Source: Cyanobium sp. WAJ14-Wanaka
GTDB taxonomy: Bacteria > Cyanobacteriota > Cyanobacteriia > PCC-6307 > Cyanobiaceae
NCBI RefSeq assembly: GCF_024345375.1
Contig: NZ_JAGQAZ010000003.1
Coordinates: forward strand, 124,001 to 188,000
DNA length: 64,000 nt
Direction: 5' to 3'
Part shown: positions 34,619 to 44,800 of the stretch, piece after piece
How positions within the stretch are numbered: position 1 is the stretch's first letter
Layout of the letters: each line of letters opens with the position of its first letter
Position numbers and translations under genes: made by a program
Notes under the pieces: model-generated
Seen by the model: the letters and a program-made list of their open reading frames with translations, nothing else
Database searches by the model: none
What the model was told of the DNA's origin: nothing

Positions 34619-36922
34619 TCAGCCGACCGCGACAATGCGGGCCAGGAAGAATGCCCAGGTCGTAGCAATACCGCCCAACAGATAGTGGGCGACACCGACG
34701 GCACGGCCTTGGGTGATGGAGAGCGCCCGCGGTTGAATCGCAGGAGCCACCCTCAGCTTGTTGTGAGCCCAGACGATGGACTCAATCAGTTCTTGCCAGT
34801 AGCCGCGGCCACTGAACAGGAACATCAGGCTGAAGGCCCAGATGAAGTGGGCACCTAGGAACATCAGGCCGTAGGCACTGGAGCTCGAGCCGTAGCTGTT
34901 GATCACTTGTGCGGCCTGGGCCCAGAGGAAGTCCCGCAGCCAACCATTAATGGTGATGGCGCTTTGGGCAAAGTTGCCGTTGGTGATGTGCTGGACACTG
35001 CCGTCAGCATTGACGGTGCCCCACACGTCGCTCTGCATCTTCCAGGAGAAGTGGAAAATGACGATCGACAGGGAGTTGTACATCCAGAACAGGCCGAGGA
35101 ACACGTGGTCCCAAGCCGACACCTGACAGGTACCGCCACGGCCAGGGCCGTCGCAGGGGAAGCGGAAGCCCAGGTTTGCCTTGTCGGGCACAAGCCTGGA
35201 GCTGCGCGCATAGAGCACACCCTTCAGCAGGATCAACACGGTGACGTGGATCGTGAAGGCGTGGATGTGGTGCACCATGAAGTCGGCCGTTCCCAGGGGG
35301 ATCGGACCGGCGGCGACCTTGCCACCCACGGCCACAACCGTGCCGTTGAACACTTCGCTAACGCTGGCTAGGGCGTTGGGCGCTGTGCTGCCGGCGGCGG
35401 CGGCGTGGAGGCCTTGGATCCATTGCGCGAAGATGGGCTTCAGGGCAATGGCGGAGTCGCTGAACATGTCCTGGGGACGGCCCAGGGCACGCATGGTGTC
35501 GTTGTGGATATAGAGGCCGAAGCTATGGAAGCCGAGCCAAATGCACACCCAGTTGAGGTGGCTGATGATGGCGTCACGGGCCTTGAGCACCCGGTCGAGC
35601 ACGTTGTCTACGTGCTTAGCGGGGTCGTAATCGCGAATCATCGCGATGGAGGCGTGGGCCCCCGCACCAACGATCAAGAATCCGCCAATCCAGGTGTGAT
35701 GGGTAAAGATCGACAGCTGGGTGGGGTAATCGATCCCGATGTAGGGATAGGGAGGCATCGCATACATGTGCTGGGCCACGATGATGCTCAGGGATCCGAG
35801 CAGCGCGAGGTTCACAGCCAGTTGGGCGTGCCAAGAAGTGGTCATGAACTCAAAGAGTCCGTCATGACCATTGGGGGCAGGGAACAGGAGGGGATCACCC
35901 TTCTGGCCTTCCAGAATCTCCTTAATACTGTGGCCAATGCCCCAGTTGGTCCGGTACATGTGACCGGCCACGATGAACAGCACCGCAATCGCCAAGTGGT
36001 GATGGGCGATGTCAGTCATCCAGAGACTTCCGGTAACGGGATTCAGACCACCCTTAAAGGTGAGGAAATCGCCATAGGCGGCCCAGTTACCCGAGAAAAA
36101 GGCTGAAACACCAGCCCCGAAACCGGGGTAAATCTGGGAAATCAGATCCTGATTCAGGAACTCGTGGGGCAGGGGAATGTCTGCATAGGTGGCGATGGTC
36201 TTGCCGTTGAGCACCAGCGGGTTGCCGGCGTCGATGGCATCCATCAGCGCAGTGGTGGGAAGGGACACATGCAAGAGGTGCCCAGTCCAGGAAAGGGAGC
36301 CCAAGCCGAGGAGGCCAGCCAGATGGTGGTTGAGCATCGACTCAACGTTCTGGAACCACTCGAGCTTTGGAGCTGCCTTGTGATAGTGAAAAACGCCGGC
36401 ATTGAGCATCAAGCCGGCCATCACCAGAGCACCGATGGCCAGGGCCAACAGCTGGGTTTCGTTGGTGATGCCCCAAGCCCTCCACACGTGGAAAAGACCT
36501 GAGGTGATCTGAATGCCGTGGAAGCCGGCACCCACATCGCCATTGAGAATCTCCTGGCCAAAAATTGGCCAGACAACCTGCGCGGAAGGCTTTACGTGCA
36601 GGGGATCTACCAACCAACCGGAGTAGTTGGAGAAGCGGGCTCCATGGAAGAAGGCGCCGCTAAGCCAGATGAAAATGACGGCCAGGTGGCCGAAGTGAGC
36701 CGAAAAAATCTTGCGAGAAACCTCTTCGAGGTCGCTCGTGTGGCTATCGAAATCGTGAGCGTTGGCGTGGAGGTTCCAAACCCAGGTTGTGGTTTTGGGA
36801 CCCTTGGCAAGGCTGCGGTCGAAGTGGCCGGGCTTTTCGAAAAGCTCGAACGACACCGGAACTGGGTTCCGGTCGACCATGTCCTTTGCCTTGTTCCCAC
36901 GCTCTGGTGGGCTGATGGTCAT
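34619..36922 (-). CDS. psaA: Photosystem I P700 apoprotein A1
   Basis: 767 residues from ATG 36920-36922 ([19 protein letters not shown]); the frame is open 66 codons further but those have no PsaA similarity. The FX-binding [18 protein letters not shown] is present, as is [16 protein letters not shown]. It heterodimerises with PsaB. The long upstream region (about 450 bp to the next gene) should hold its light-regulated promoter and leader. Confidence 0.99.
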   Translation of the reverse strand: MTISPPERGNKAKDMVDRNPVPVSFELFEKPGHFDRSLAKGPKTTTWVWNLHANAHDFDSHTSDLEEVSRKIFSAHFGHLAVIFIWLSGAFFHGARFSNYSGWLVDPLHVKPSAQVVWPIFGQEILNGDVGAGFHGIQITSGLFHVWRAWGITNETQLLALAIGALVMAGLMLNAGVFHYHKAAPKLEWFQNVESMLNHHLAGLLGLGSLSWTGHLLHVSLPTTALMDAIDAGNPLVLNGKTIATYADIPLPHEFLNQDLISQIYPGFGAGVSAFFSGNWAAYGDFLTFKGGLNPVTGSLWMTDIAHHHLAIAVLFIVAGHMYRTNWGIGHSIKEILEGQKGDPLLFPAPNGHDGLFEFMTTSWHAQLAVNLALLGSLSIIVAQHMYAMPPYPYIGIDYPTQLSIFTHHTWIGGFLIVGAGAHASIAMIRDYDPAKHVDNVLDRVLKARDAIISHLNWVCIWLGFHSFGLYIHNDTMRALGRPQDMFSDSAIALKPIFAQWIQGLHAAAAGSTAPNALASVSEVFNGTVVAVGGKVAAGPIPLGTADFMVHHIHAFTIHVTVLILLKGVLYARSSRLVPDKANLGFRFPCDGPGRGGTCQVSAWDHVFLGLFWMYNSLSIVIFHFSWKMQSDVWGTVNADGSVQHITNGNFAQSAITINGWLRDFLWAQAAQVINSYGSSSSAYGLMFLGAHFIWAFSLMFLFSGRGYWQELIESIVWAHNKLRVAPAIQPRALSITQGRAVGVAHYLLGGIATTWAFFLARIVAVG

Positions 36923-37371
36923 CGAGAGGTTCCTCGAGGGACGGAATCGAGGTGGAAGGTCCACCCCTGGAGGCGGATGCACCGGTAGAGCTGCAAAAAC
37001 AGCAAAACCAACACAAACCACCGTGGGCCCCATGGGGACAACGGTCGAAACCGTCGAGCCAGCCATGGGCTCTAGCCAGAGCAAGCAGGTCCACGGAAAC
37101 CGCGAAACCGCCTGATACAACTAGGGCTTGGGCCCCAGATAGGGGACCGCTGAATGGACTATAGGCTTCAAATCCAGGGCCTTTAGGGGGTCAGTTACAA
37201 AGGTTCAATCCCGGTGCATTCCAGGCCAGCACTGGGCTCTTCTAGAGGCAAAGAATCATGAACTCTGCCCATCTTTGATCGAAATAAATCTACTCAACAA
37301 TCCAAATTTTTTAGATACTCGACGGCTCAATTCATAGTGGTGCCTTGCCGCAGCAGAATGCTGGCAAGTCC
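36923..37371. other. Divergent region between psaA and the acidic lipoprotein gene
   Basis: No supported gene in 449 bases. The stretch 37230-37345 is clearly AT-richer than the genes around it (ccaaattttttagatactc, aaataaatctactc), as expected for promoter DNA. On the minus strand TATAGT (37158-37163) could be a -10 element for psaA, giving a leader of roughly 230 bases, but no good -35 was found at the usual distance. Confidence 0.4.
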
Positions 37372-39084
37372 ATGCCGAAGCCAACAAGCATGAGCGCAGG
37401 CAGCGCCGCCATCCCTCGCCAGGCCAGGCGCCCAGGGGCAAAGCGCCCCTGGACAACTTTTTTGGTGGGTTTTCTGCTGTGCGTTTTGCTGCTGCTGCCC
37501 AGCGGCTGCCAGGCCCAGGCAAAGTCGGGGGGAGGCTCGCCTGAGGCCAGCGCCAATCCCCTGGCCAAGCTCAAGCCCCTAATCAAACCAAGCGTTCCTA
37601 CTGGCCAGCTCCAGGAGGTGGCAGCCCCCCTGGCAGTCCAGCAAATCCAAGCAGCCCTTGCCGATCGCCAACCCAGGATTTCGATTCAATCCCCGAGCGA
37701 CGGTGCAGATCTGCCGAGCGGCAACTGGAACCTGCGCATTCAAGTGAGTGACTGGCCCCTCAGCGAAGCTGGCTCCATGGGGCCCGGCCCCCATGTGGTG
37801 GTGCAGGTCGATGGGCAAACACCAATTCAGATCACCTCAACCAATCTTCCTGGGGCCAAACCAGCAATACAAATCAGCCTGCCCCCCTTGAGCCCAGGCA
37901 GCCATCGCATCACCGCCTATGCGGCGATGCCCTGGGGAGAAGTGGTCCGCAGCCCTGGAGCTGCAAGCCAGATTCGCGTCCAGCGGGTGGCGGCTAATCC
38001 ACTTACTTTGCCTAAAAAAGGCAGCCCCCAACTGCTGCTTGCCAGCCCTCCCGCGGAGATAGGAGCAGAACCCGTATTACTGGATTGGTTACTGCTAGAT
38101 GCCCCCCTCCAAAGGCTGCGCGACAACGATGGAAGTTGGCGGCTAAAAGTAAATCTGAACGGCGACAGTTTTGTCACTGATAAGGACTCACCAATTTGGC
38201 TGAAGGGCTGGAAAACTGGCAGTAACAGCCTCCAATTAGACCTGCTTGATGGCAGGGGCAATCCTCTCAATTCGCCATTTAACAGCCTGGTTTCTGAAGT
38301 AATCCTCAAATCCTCGGGCCCCAAGCCCCGCTGGCAGCAACAGCCCTTGAGCCCCGCCGAGCTCGCTGTCCTAATTGGCCAGGAGCCTGCCCCCAAGCCA
38401 GAGACCATTAAGGCAAAGCCGATCGAAGAAAAAGTCAGCCAACCAGAGGCAGCCGCAAAGGAGGCAAGCCCCGAGGCACCAAAAGAAACGCCATTAAGCG
38501 AGAACTTACCTAGCGAGGACCTACCTAGCGATGACCTACCTAGCGAAGACCCACCTAAAGAGGGCCCATCAAACAAAAACGAAGTTGTCGAAGCCCCTGA
38601 AAGCGAAGAGACGGGCCCACAGGACCCAGAAGTAAATATTGAAGAACCTGAAGAGATCGGCGAGCAACCCGGCGAGCAAGAAGAACAAGCTGCAGAAATA
38701 GATGGCCAGACTGAAGAACCTAATGGCCAATATGAAGAGACTAATATTCAAGCCGAAGATACAAACTCTTTAAGCCAAAATGAGACTGGCGAACTAGAAA
38801 CATCTATCCAAACTCCCGAACCCCAAGAGCCCGCACCAGACGAACCCACACCCATCGAGAGCCAGGCCCTAGAAAGCCCTGAACCAGAAGCCATTGGGGA
38901 GGCTCCCAGCATCGAACAGCCAGCTCCTAAAGAAATTTCAAACCCGGAACGCCTTGCCCCCAGCACAACGTTGGCGGGTTCGGCCCGCCAACAGGTGAGT
39001 GAAGACGGTTCCCTGATCAAGCCCAAGCGATCTGGTCCTTTTGCCGGTCTGCGCGAAAGATTCGGCGCAGGAAATCCCAATTGA
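37372..39084 (+). CDS. Putative lipoprotein with acidic, proline-rich repeat region
   Basis: From ATG 37372 about 570 residues; ATG 37390 and TTG 37345 are alternatives. A basic stretch (RPGAKRP) and hydrophobic helix (TTFLVGFLLCVLLLL) end at PSGC, a weak lipobox. Two beta-sandwich-like segments follow (about 90-200 starting ISIQSPSDGADLPSG, and about 215-310 starting QLLLASPP). Residues about 345-545 are rich in Glu, Pro and Ser with PSED/PSDD repeats. A basic end, KRSGPFAGLRERFG, closes it. The acidic part uses AT-richer codons than its neighbours. I know of no assigned function. The stop overlaps the cobJ start (TTGA). Confidence 0.75.
   Translation: MPKPTSMSAGSAAIPRQARRPGAKRPWTTFLVGFLLCVLLLLPSGCQAQAKSGGGSPEASANPLAKLKPLIKPSVPTGQLQEVAAPLAVQQIQAALADRQPRISIQSPSDGADLPSGNWNLRIQVSDWPLSEAGSMGPGPHVVVQVDGQTPIQITSTNLPGAKPAIQISLPPLSPGSHRITAYAAMPWGEVVRSPGAASQIRVQRVAANPLTLPKKGSPQLLLASPPAEIGAEPVLLDWLLLDAPLQRLRDNDGSWRLKVNLNGDSFVTDKDSPIWLKGWKTGSNSLQLDLLDGRGNPLNSPFNSLVSEVILKSSGPKPRWQQQPLSPAELAVLIGQEPAPKPETIKAKPIEEKVSQPEAAAKEASPEAPKETPLSENLPSEDLPSDDLPSEDPPKEGPSNKNEVVEAPESEETGPQDPEVNIEEPEEIGEQPGEQEEQAAEIDGQTEEPNGQYEETNIQAEDTNSLSQNETGELETSIQTPEPQEPAPDEPTPIESQALESPEPEAIGEAPSIEQPAPKEISNPERLAPSTTLAGSARQQVSEDGSLIKPKRSGPFAGLRERFGAGNPN
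38491..38565 (+). repeat. 15-bp tandem repeat in the acidic lipoprotein
   Basis: Units of 15 bases such as ctacctagcgaagac repeat about five times (38491, 38506, 38521, 38536, 38551) with drift at the ends. They encode LPSED-LPSDD-LPSED-PPKEG. Period 15 preserves frame. Confidence 0.85.
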
Positions 39085-40859
39085 ACCAAGACCCACCCCA
39101 AGCACCCCTGGTTTTGGGGCTGGCTTTTAGCAATGGCGGCACTGGCCTCCTGGAGACCCTGCGCCAGGCCGGGGTGGTGAGCGAATGGGTGGGGCCGGAA
39201 GCTCTGCCCTCCTGCCAGGAAACCCTTTCGAGCCAATGGAGCAGGGCCTCAGGCTTTGTGATCGTTGGGGCCTGCGGACTGGTGACCCGCCTGGTGGCCC
39301 CACTGCTGCACGGGAAAGACACCGATCCCGCCGTGGTGGTGCTGGATGGCCAGGGCAGCTTTGCCATCCCCCTGCTAGGCGGCCATCGGGCCGGGGCTGA
39401 CCAACTCAGCCAGAGGGTGGCCGCAGTGCTGGGCAGCCAGGTGGTGCTCACCGGCAGCAGCGGATCTGGCGGACGGCTTGCCCTCGATTCATTTGGCGAA
39501 GCCTGGGGTTGGCGCCGCGGCCCAGGGGGCGACTGGAAGGCCCTGATGCAAAGGGCGGCGGAGGGGCTCAGGGTGACCCAGGCCAGTGGCAACAAAGGCT
39601 GGCAAGGCTTGGCCGCCGCAGACCATTGCCAGCCAGGAGCAGAGCCCGACCTATGGGTCGGCACCGAGCAGGGGCCTGGATGCCGCTGGCATACCCCCTC
39701 CCTATGGCTAGGGCTGGGCTGCGAAAGGGGTACGAGTCGAAGTTTGATTGAGCGGCTGGTAGATGAATCCCTGGCAAAACTGCAACTTGCCCCGGAAGCC
39801 GTGGCCGGCATGGCCAGCATCGATCGCAAGGCCGATGAAGAGGGCCTCCTGGCCCTGGCCAAGGGGCGGCTTTGGCCGCAGGTGTGGCTAACCGCTGAAA
39901 CCCTGGCGGCCATCGAAGTGCCAAATCCATCCCAGGTGGTGGCCGGCGAGATGGGCACGGCGAGCGTGGCCGAGGCCTCCGCCCTGGGGGCAGCAGGGCC
40001 CGGGGCGCATCTCCTGCTAACCAAAACCATCGGCCGCCCCCTAGATGGGGAGCGAGGTGCAGCCACCCTGGCGATTGCGGCTACCGAAACTCAATGGGCA
40101 CCCCAGCGCGGCCAATTACACCTGGTGGGTAGCGGGCCTGGCCGACTGGACCTACTTACTGCCGATGCCCGTCGGGCCCTGGCGGAGGCCACGGTCTGGG
40201 TGGGCTATGGCCTCTATCTCGATTTACTGGAGCCCCTGCGCCGCCCGGACCAATTGCGCTGCGATGGGAGGCTCACCGAGGAACGGGCCCGCTGCGCCCT
40301 GGCCCTAGATCTAGCCAACCAGGGCCTGAAGGTGGCCCTGGTCTCCTCAGGCGACAGCGGCATCTATGCAATGGCGGGCCTAGCGCTGGAGCTATGGCTG
40401 AACCAAGACAGCCAGCAGCGGCCAAGCTTTGAGGTGCACCCTGGCATTTCCGCTCTGCAACTGGCCGCCGCCCGCGCCGGTGCACCGTTGATGCACGATT
40501 TCTGCACCATCAGCCTCAGCGACCGACTCACCCCATGGCCCGTCATTGAGCAACGACTCAAGGCCGCCGCCAGCGGCGACTTTGTGGTGGCGCTCTACAA
40601 CCCCCGATCCCTGGGCCGGGAATGGCAGTTGGGACGGGCCCAGGAGATTCTCTTAACCGGGCGGCCAGGCCAGACACCGGTGGCCCTGGCACGCCAACTC
40701 GGCAGACCGGAGGAAAAAGTAAGCCTGCACAGCCTTGCCGAACTGCCAATTGAGCAGGTCGACATGCTCACCCTGGTGTTGATCGGCAACAGCAGCAGCT
40801 ATGCCAAGGATGGGCTGATGGTGACCCCCAGGGGCTATCCAGGAGCCGAGATCAGCTAA
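39081..40859 (+). CDS. cobJ: CbiG-CobJ fusion: cobalamin ring-contraction enzyme
   Basis: 592 residues. The N-terminal half (to about 345) is CbiG-like ([36 protein letters not shown]). The C-terminal half is the precorrin-3B C17-methyltransferase CobJ/CbiH, starting [15 protein letters not shown] with the SAM-binding [11 protein letters not shown] and the end [11 protein letters not shown]. It makes corrin-ring intermediates of pseudocobalamin/B12. The start is TTG at 39081, overlapping the upstream stop by 4 bp; an ATG is not available nearby. CbiG-CobJ fusions occur in other cyanobacteria. No cobalamin riboswitch was seen upstream. Confidence 0.9.
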   Translation: MNQDPPQAPLVLGLAFSNGGTGLLETLRQAGVVSEWVGPEALPSCQETLSSQWSRASGFVIVGACGLVTRLVAPLLHGKDTDPAVVVLDGQGSFAIPLLGGHRAGADQLSQRVAAVLGSQVVLTGSSGSGGRLALDSFGEAWGWRRGPGGDWKALMQRAAEGLRVTQASGNKGWQGLAAADHCQPGAEPDLWVGTEQGPGCRWHTPSLWLGLGCERGTSRSLIERLVDESLAKLQLAPEAVAGMASIDRKADEEGLLALAKGRLWPQVWLTAETLAAIEVPNPSQVVAGEMGTASVAEASALGAAGPGAHLLLTKTIGRPLDGERGAATLAIAATETQWAPQRGQLHLVGSGPGRLDLLTADARRALAEATVWVGYGLYLDLLEPLRRPDQLRCDGRLTEERARCALALDLANQGLKVALVSSGDSGIYAMAGLALELWLNQDSQQRPSFEVHPGISALQLAAARAGAPLMHDFCTISLSDRLTPWPVIEQRLKAAASGDFVVALYNPRSLGREWQLGRAQEILLTGRPGQTPVALARQLGRPEEKVSLHSLAELPIEQVDMLTLVLIGNSSSYAKDGLMVTPRGYPGAEIS

Positions 40860-40862
40860 CAA

Positions 40863-40936
40863 TCGGGATGACAGGATTCGAACCTGCGGCCCCTTCGTCC
40901 CGAACGAAGTGCGCTACCAAGCTGCGCCACATCCCG
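40863..40936 (-). tRNA. tRNA-Pro (anticodon CGG)
   Basis: 74 bases on the minus strand. The acceptor CGGGATG pairs with CATCCCG with discriminator A. The anticodon stem CTTCG/CGAAG encloses TTCGGGA with CGG as anticodon. The T-arm is AGGTTCGAATCCT. It lies 4 bp from the cobJ stop, convergent. Confidence 0.95.
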
Positions 40937-40983
40937 CTGTAGGCACTTTAGGCGACGGCCAGTTTCTAAAGTCGACAAACGCC

Positions 40984-41883
40984 TTGCCTGGGCCCCTTGA
41001 GCCCGACTGCCCCTTGCCCAAACCCGGTTGGCTGCGAGTAAAGGCCCCCCAACGGGAACGGATCGGTCAGGTGGCCGATCTGCTGCAGGATCTCAAGCTC
41101 AACACGGTTTGCCAGGAGGCCAGTTGCCCCAACATCGGTGAGTGCTTTGCCGGCGGCACAGCCACCTTTTTGATCATGGGCCCCGGCTGCACCAGGGCCT
41201 GCCCCTACTGCGACATCGATTTCGACAAGAGTGTGCGGGAGCTGGACCCAAGCGAACCCGAGCGCCTCGGTGAGGCAGTGGCCCGGATGGGGCTAAGCCA
41301 TGTGGTGATCACCTCGGTGAATCGCGACGATCTGGGCGATGGCGGCGCCAGCCAATTTGTGGCCTGCATTGAGCAGGTAAGGCGGCGCTCCCCCCTGACC
41401 AGCATCGAACTACTGATTCCCGATTTTTGTGGCAACTGGGATGCCCTGGCGGCGGTGATGGCCGGAGCTCCGGAGGTGCTCAACCACAACATCGAAACCG
41501 TGCCCAGGCTCTACAAACAGGTCCGTCCCCAGGGGATCTACAGCCGCTCCTTGGAGTTGCTGCAGCGGGTAAGACAGGGCTGGCCGCGCACCTACACAAA
41601 ATCAGGACTGATGGGCGGCCTGGGCGAAAGCGACGCCGAGGTGTGGTCGGTGATGGCCGATCTGCGCGAGCACTCCGTCGACATCGTGACCATCGGCCAA
41701 TACCTCTCGCCGGGTCCCAAACACCTGGCGGTGGATCGGTTCGTCACCCCGGAGCAATTTGAGGCTTTTCGCCTATACGGCGAACAGGAGCTGGGCTTCC
41801 TCCAGGTGGTGAGTAGCCCGCTGACCCGCAGCAGTTATCACGCCGGCGAGGTGCAGCGGCTGATGAGGGAGCATCCCCGCTGA
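40984..41883 (+). CDS. lipA: Lipoyl synthase
   Basis: About 299 residues from TTG 40984; the only other upstream start, GTG 40909, would place 25 codons inside tRNA-Pro and is rejected. LipA inserts two sulfurs into octanoyl groups on E2/H proteins. Both cluster motifs are complete: the auxiliary set [12 protein letters not shown] and the radical SAM set CTRACPYC. The C-terminal RSSYHAGE is present. Normal family length. It is convergent with glsF, with 12 bp between stops. Confidence 0.93.
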   Translation: MPGPLEPDCPLPKPGWLRVKAPQRERIGQVADLLQDLKLNTVCQEASCPNIGECFAGGTATFLIMGPGCTRACPYCDIDFDKSVRELDPSEPERLGEAVARMGLSHVVITSVNRDDLGDGGASQFVACIEQVRRRSPLTSIELLIPDFCGNWDALAAVMAGAPEVLNHNIETVPRLYKQVRPQGIYSRSLELLQRVRQGWPRTYTKSGLMGGLGESDAEVWSVMADLREHSVDIVTIGQYLSPGPKHLAVDRFVTPEQFEAFRLYGEQELGFLQVVSSPLTRSSYHAGEVQRLMREHPR

Positions 41884-41895
41884 GGGGCGTTTGAG

Positions 41896-44800
41896 TTAGG
41901 CCGCAACGGTCTCGAGGGTTGCCAGGCCCACATTGGCCTTCTCGCTGGGGGGCACCAGCACCTTGAAGCGACCCCTCCAGCTGGTCCAATCGGCCAGGAT
42001 TGCCGCTGCTTTGCTACTGCCGGTGCAGGCCAAATGGGTCTCGAGCAGTGGCTTGAGCAGGGCCTCCTGCTGGGGAGTGCTGAGGTAGCAAAGGGCGACG
42101 ATCTCGGGGTTGAGTCGACCGGCCAGACCTCCGTCCTCATCGAGCAGGAAGGCAACCCCACCGGTCATGCCGGCGGCCACATTGCGGCCAGTCGAGCCCA
42201 GCACCACCACTACGCCGCCAGTCATGTACTCGCAGCAATGGTCGCCAGCGCCCTCCACCACGGTGCGCACGCCGCTGTTGCGCACGGCAAAGCGTTCTCC
42301 AGCACGGCCCAGGGCAAACAGCTCCCCACCGGTGGCTCCATAGAGGCAGGTATTGCCAAGGATCACCTGGTTGCCAGGGTCTTGGACGCCGGCGGGAGGC
42401 ACCACGGTGATCCGGCCACCGTTGATGCCCTTGCCCACGTAGTCGTTGGCTTCCCCCACCAGCCGCACATCCATGCCCTGGAGCACAAAGGCACCAAAAC
42501 TTTGACCAGCGGCCCCATTGAAGGTGAGCTGCAACTGGCCCTGGAAGCCCGTATTGCCGTGGCGCGCTGCAATTTCTCCGGACACCCTGGCCCCAACACT
42601 GCGGTCGGTGTTGACAATCTCCAAGCTGCGGGCCACCTGGCCGTGGCCCTCGATTGCCGCCACTAGTTCGCCGTCGGCGAGAAGTTGGTCTTCCAGGATC
42701 GGACCGTTGCCGTGGGCCTGGGCGTCATGGCGAAGCCAGGCCCTATCTGCAGCGGCAGGGATGGGATCGATCAGGCAGGAAAGGTCCAGGGCTTGGGTTT
42801 TAGCTAGGGAAACCTGGCGGGGTTCCAGCAACTCACTGCGACCAATCAGGTCCTCGAGGCGGGCCACCCCCAGGACGCTGAGCAGCTGCCGCACCTCCTC
42901 AGCCACGAACAGGAAGAAATTGACCACGTGCTCGGGCAAGCCGGTAAAACGCTTGCGCAGGGCTTCTTTTTGGGTGGCCACGCCCACCGGACAATTGTTG
43001 GTGTGGCAAACCCTGGCCATGATGCAGCCCTCGGCGATCATCGCCACGGAGCCGAAGCCGTATTCCTCAGCCCCCAGCAAGGCGGCGATCAGCACATCCC
43101 AACCGGTTTTAAGGCCACCATCTGCCCGCAGCAGCACCCGATCGCGCAGACCGTTTTCCAAGAGGGAGCGGTGAACTTCGGTGAGCCCCAACTCCCAGGG
43201 GCTGCCCGCATGCTTAATCGAGCTGAGGGGGGAAGCGCCCGTACCACCGTCGTGGCCAGAGATCTGGATCACATCGGCATTTGCCTTGGCGACGCCCGCG
43301 GCAATCGTGCCAATGCCAATTTCAGCCACCAATTTGACGCTCACCTTGGCGGCCGGGTGCACCTGGTGCAGATCGTGGATTAGCTGGGCCAGATCCTCAA
43401 TCGAATAGATGTCGTGGTGGGGTGGGGGCGAAATCAGGGCCACGCCAGCCTTGCTGTTGCGGAGCCAGGCGATGTAGGGATCAACCTTGGGGCCAGGTAG
43501 CTGGCCGCCCTCTCCAGGCTTGGCCCCCTGGGCCACCTTGATTTCCAGCTGCCTACCGCTGCGCAGGTATTCGGGAGTGACCCCAAAGCGACCCGAGGCG
43601 ATCTGCTTGATGGCGGAGCAGGCGGTGTCGCCGTTGCGCAGACCTTGGATCGTGGGCAGGGTTGGCGAGTGGCCGGCCGCGTCAACGTCTTGGAGCACAT
43701 TGAAGCGGGCGGGATCCTCGCCGCCTTCGCCGCTATTGCTCTTGCCGCCAATGCGGTTCATCGCCACGGCGAGCACCTCATGGGCCTCGCGGGATAGGGC
43801 GCCCAGGCTCATGCCACCGGTGCAGAAGCGTGCACAGATGCTCTCGACACTCTCCACCTGGTCGAGGGGCAGGGGGGCCGGGGCCGGCTTGAGCTGCAGC
43901 AAGTCCCGCAGGGCGGTAACAGGCCTGTGCTCGAGCAGGGTCTGGTAGGTGGCGAAGTGGTCGTAACCAGGCCCTGCCTTGACTGCGGCGTGGAGGGCCT
44001 TAGCCATTTCCGGACTATTGAGGTGATATTCACCCCCGGTGCGGTACTGCACAAAGCCCATGAATTCGAGCTTGGTGCGGTTGAGCTCGGGATAGGCCTT
44101 GGTGTGGAAGGCCATCGTCTCACTGGCTAATTCGGCCAGGCTCAAACCAGCAACCCGACTGGTGGTGCCGGCAAAGGCCAGCTGGATCAGGTCTGCACCG
44201 ATGCCAATCGCCTCGAAAATCTGGGCGCCGTGGTAACTGGCCAGCAGGGAAATGCCGATCTTGGAAAGGATCTTGCGCAGGCCGTCTTCCAGGGCCTTAC
44301 GGACGTTGGCCTGGGCCTGTTCGGGGCTGATCGCCGGCAACTTGCCAGTTTCGATCTGCTTTTGAATTCGGGGATGGGCTAGCCAATGGCGGGTGGTTTC
44401 CCAGGTGAGCCAGGGGCATACCGCACTGGCGCCAAAGCCAATCAGGCAGGCCAAATGGTGGGTGCTCCAGCACTGGGCCGTCTCCACCACCAGAGATGCC
44501 TGGAGCCGCAGGCCCAACTGCAACAGGTGGTGATGGACGGCGCCCACGGCCAAAAGCGGCGGCATGGCCGCGGTGGTGGCATTGATGCCCCCTTTTTGGC
44601 CATCAAGGCCGAGCCGGTCGGATAAAACCAAAATTTGACAGCCATTGCGCACGGCCGCTTCGGCCCCCTGGCGCAGTTTTTGAATGGCAGCCTCCAGGCC
44701 CCCGGGTCCCTCGACCACGCTGAAGAGGGTCGAAACCACTTGGGTGGGCAGGCCCTGGTTGCCAATGGCGGCCAGCTCCGCCTCATTGAGGATGGGGCTG

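Noticed and set aside
36923-37120. N-terminal extension of psaA by 66 codons
   Set aside because: PsaA begins at MTISPPERG; the upstream translation is unlike PsaA and lies in the promoter/leader region.
38491-38565. Regular 15-bp repeats as a CRISPR array
   Set aside because: Units are directly adjacent with no unique spacers and lie inside a coding frame; the same applies to the 18-bp repeats at 6176-6241.
38900-39080. Cobalamin riboswitch before cobJ
   Set aside because: cobJ starts inside the end of the upstream gene, leaving no leader, and no B12-box-like sequence was noticed there.
40909-40983. GTG at 40909 as the start of lipA
   Set aside because: It would translate the antisense of tRNA-Pro as the LipA N-terminus; the family length is met from TTG 40984.
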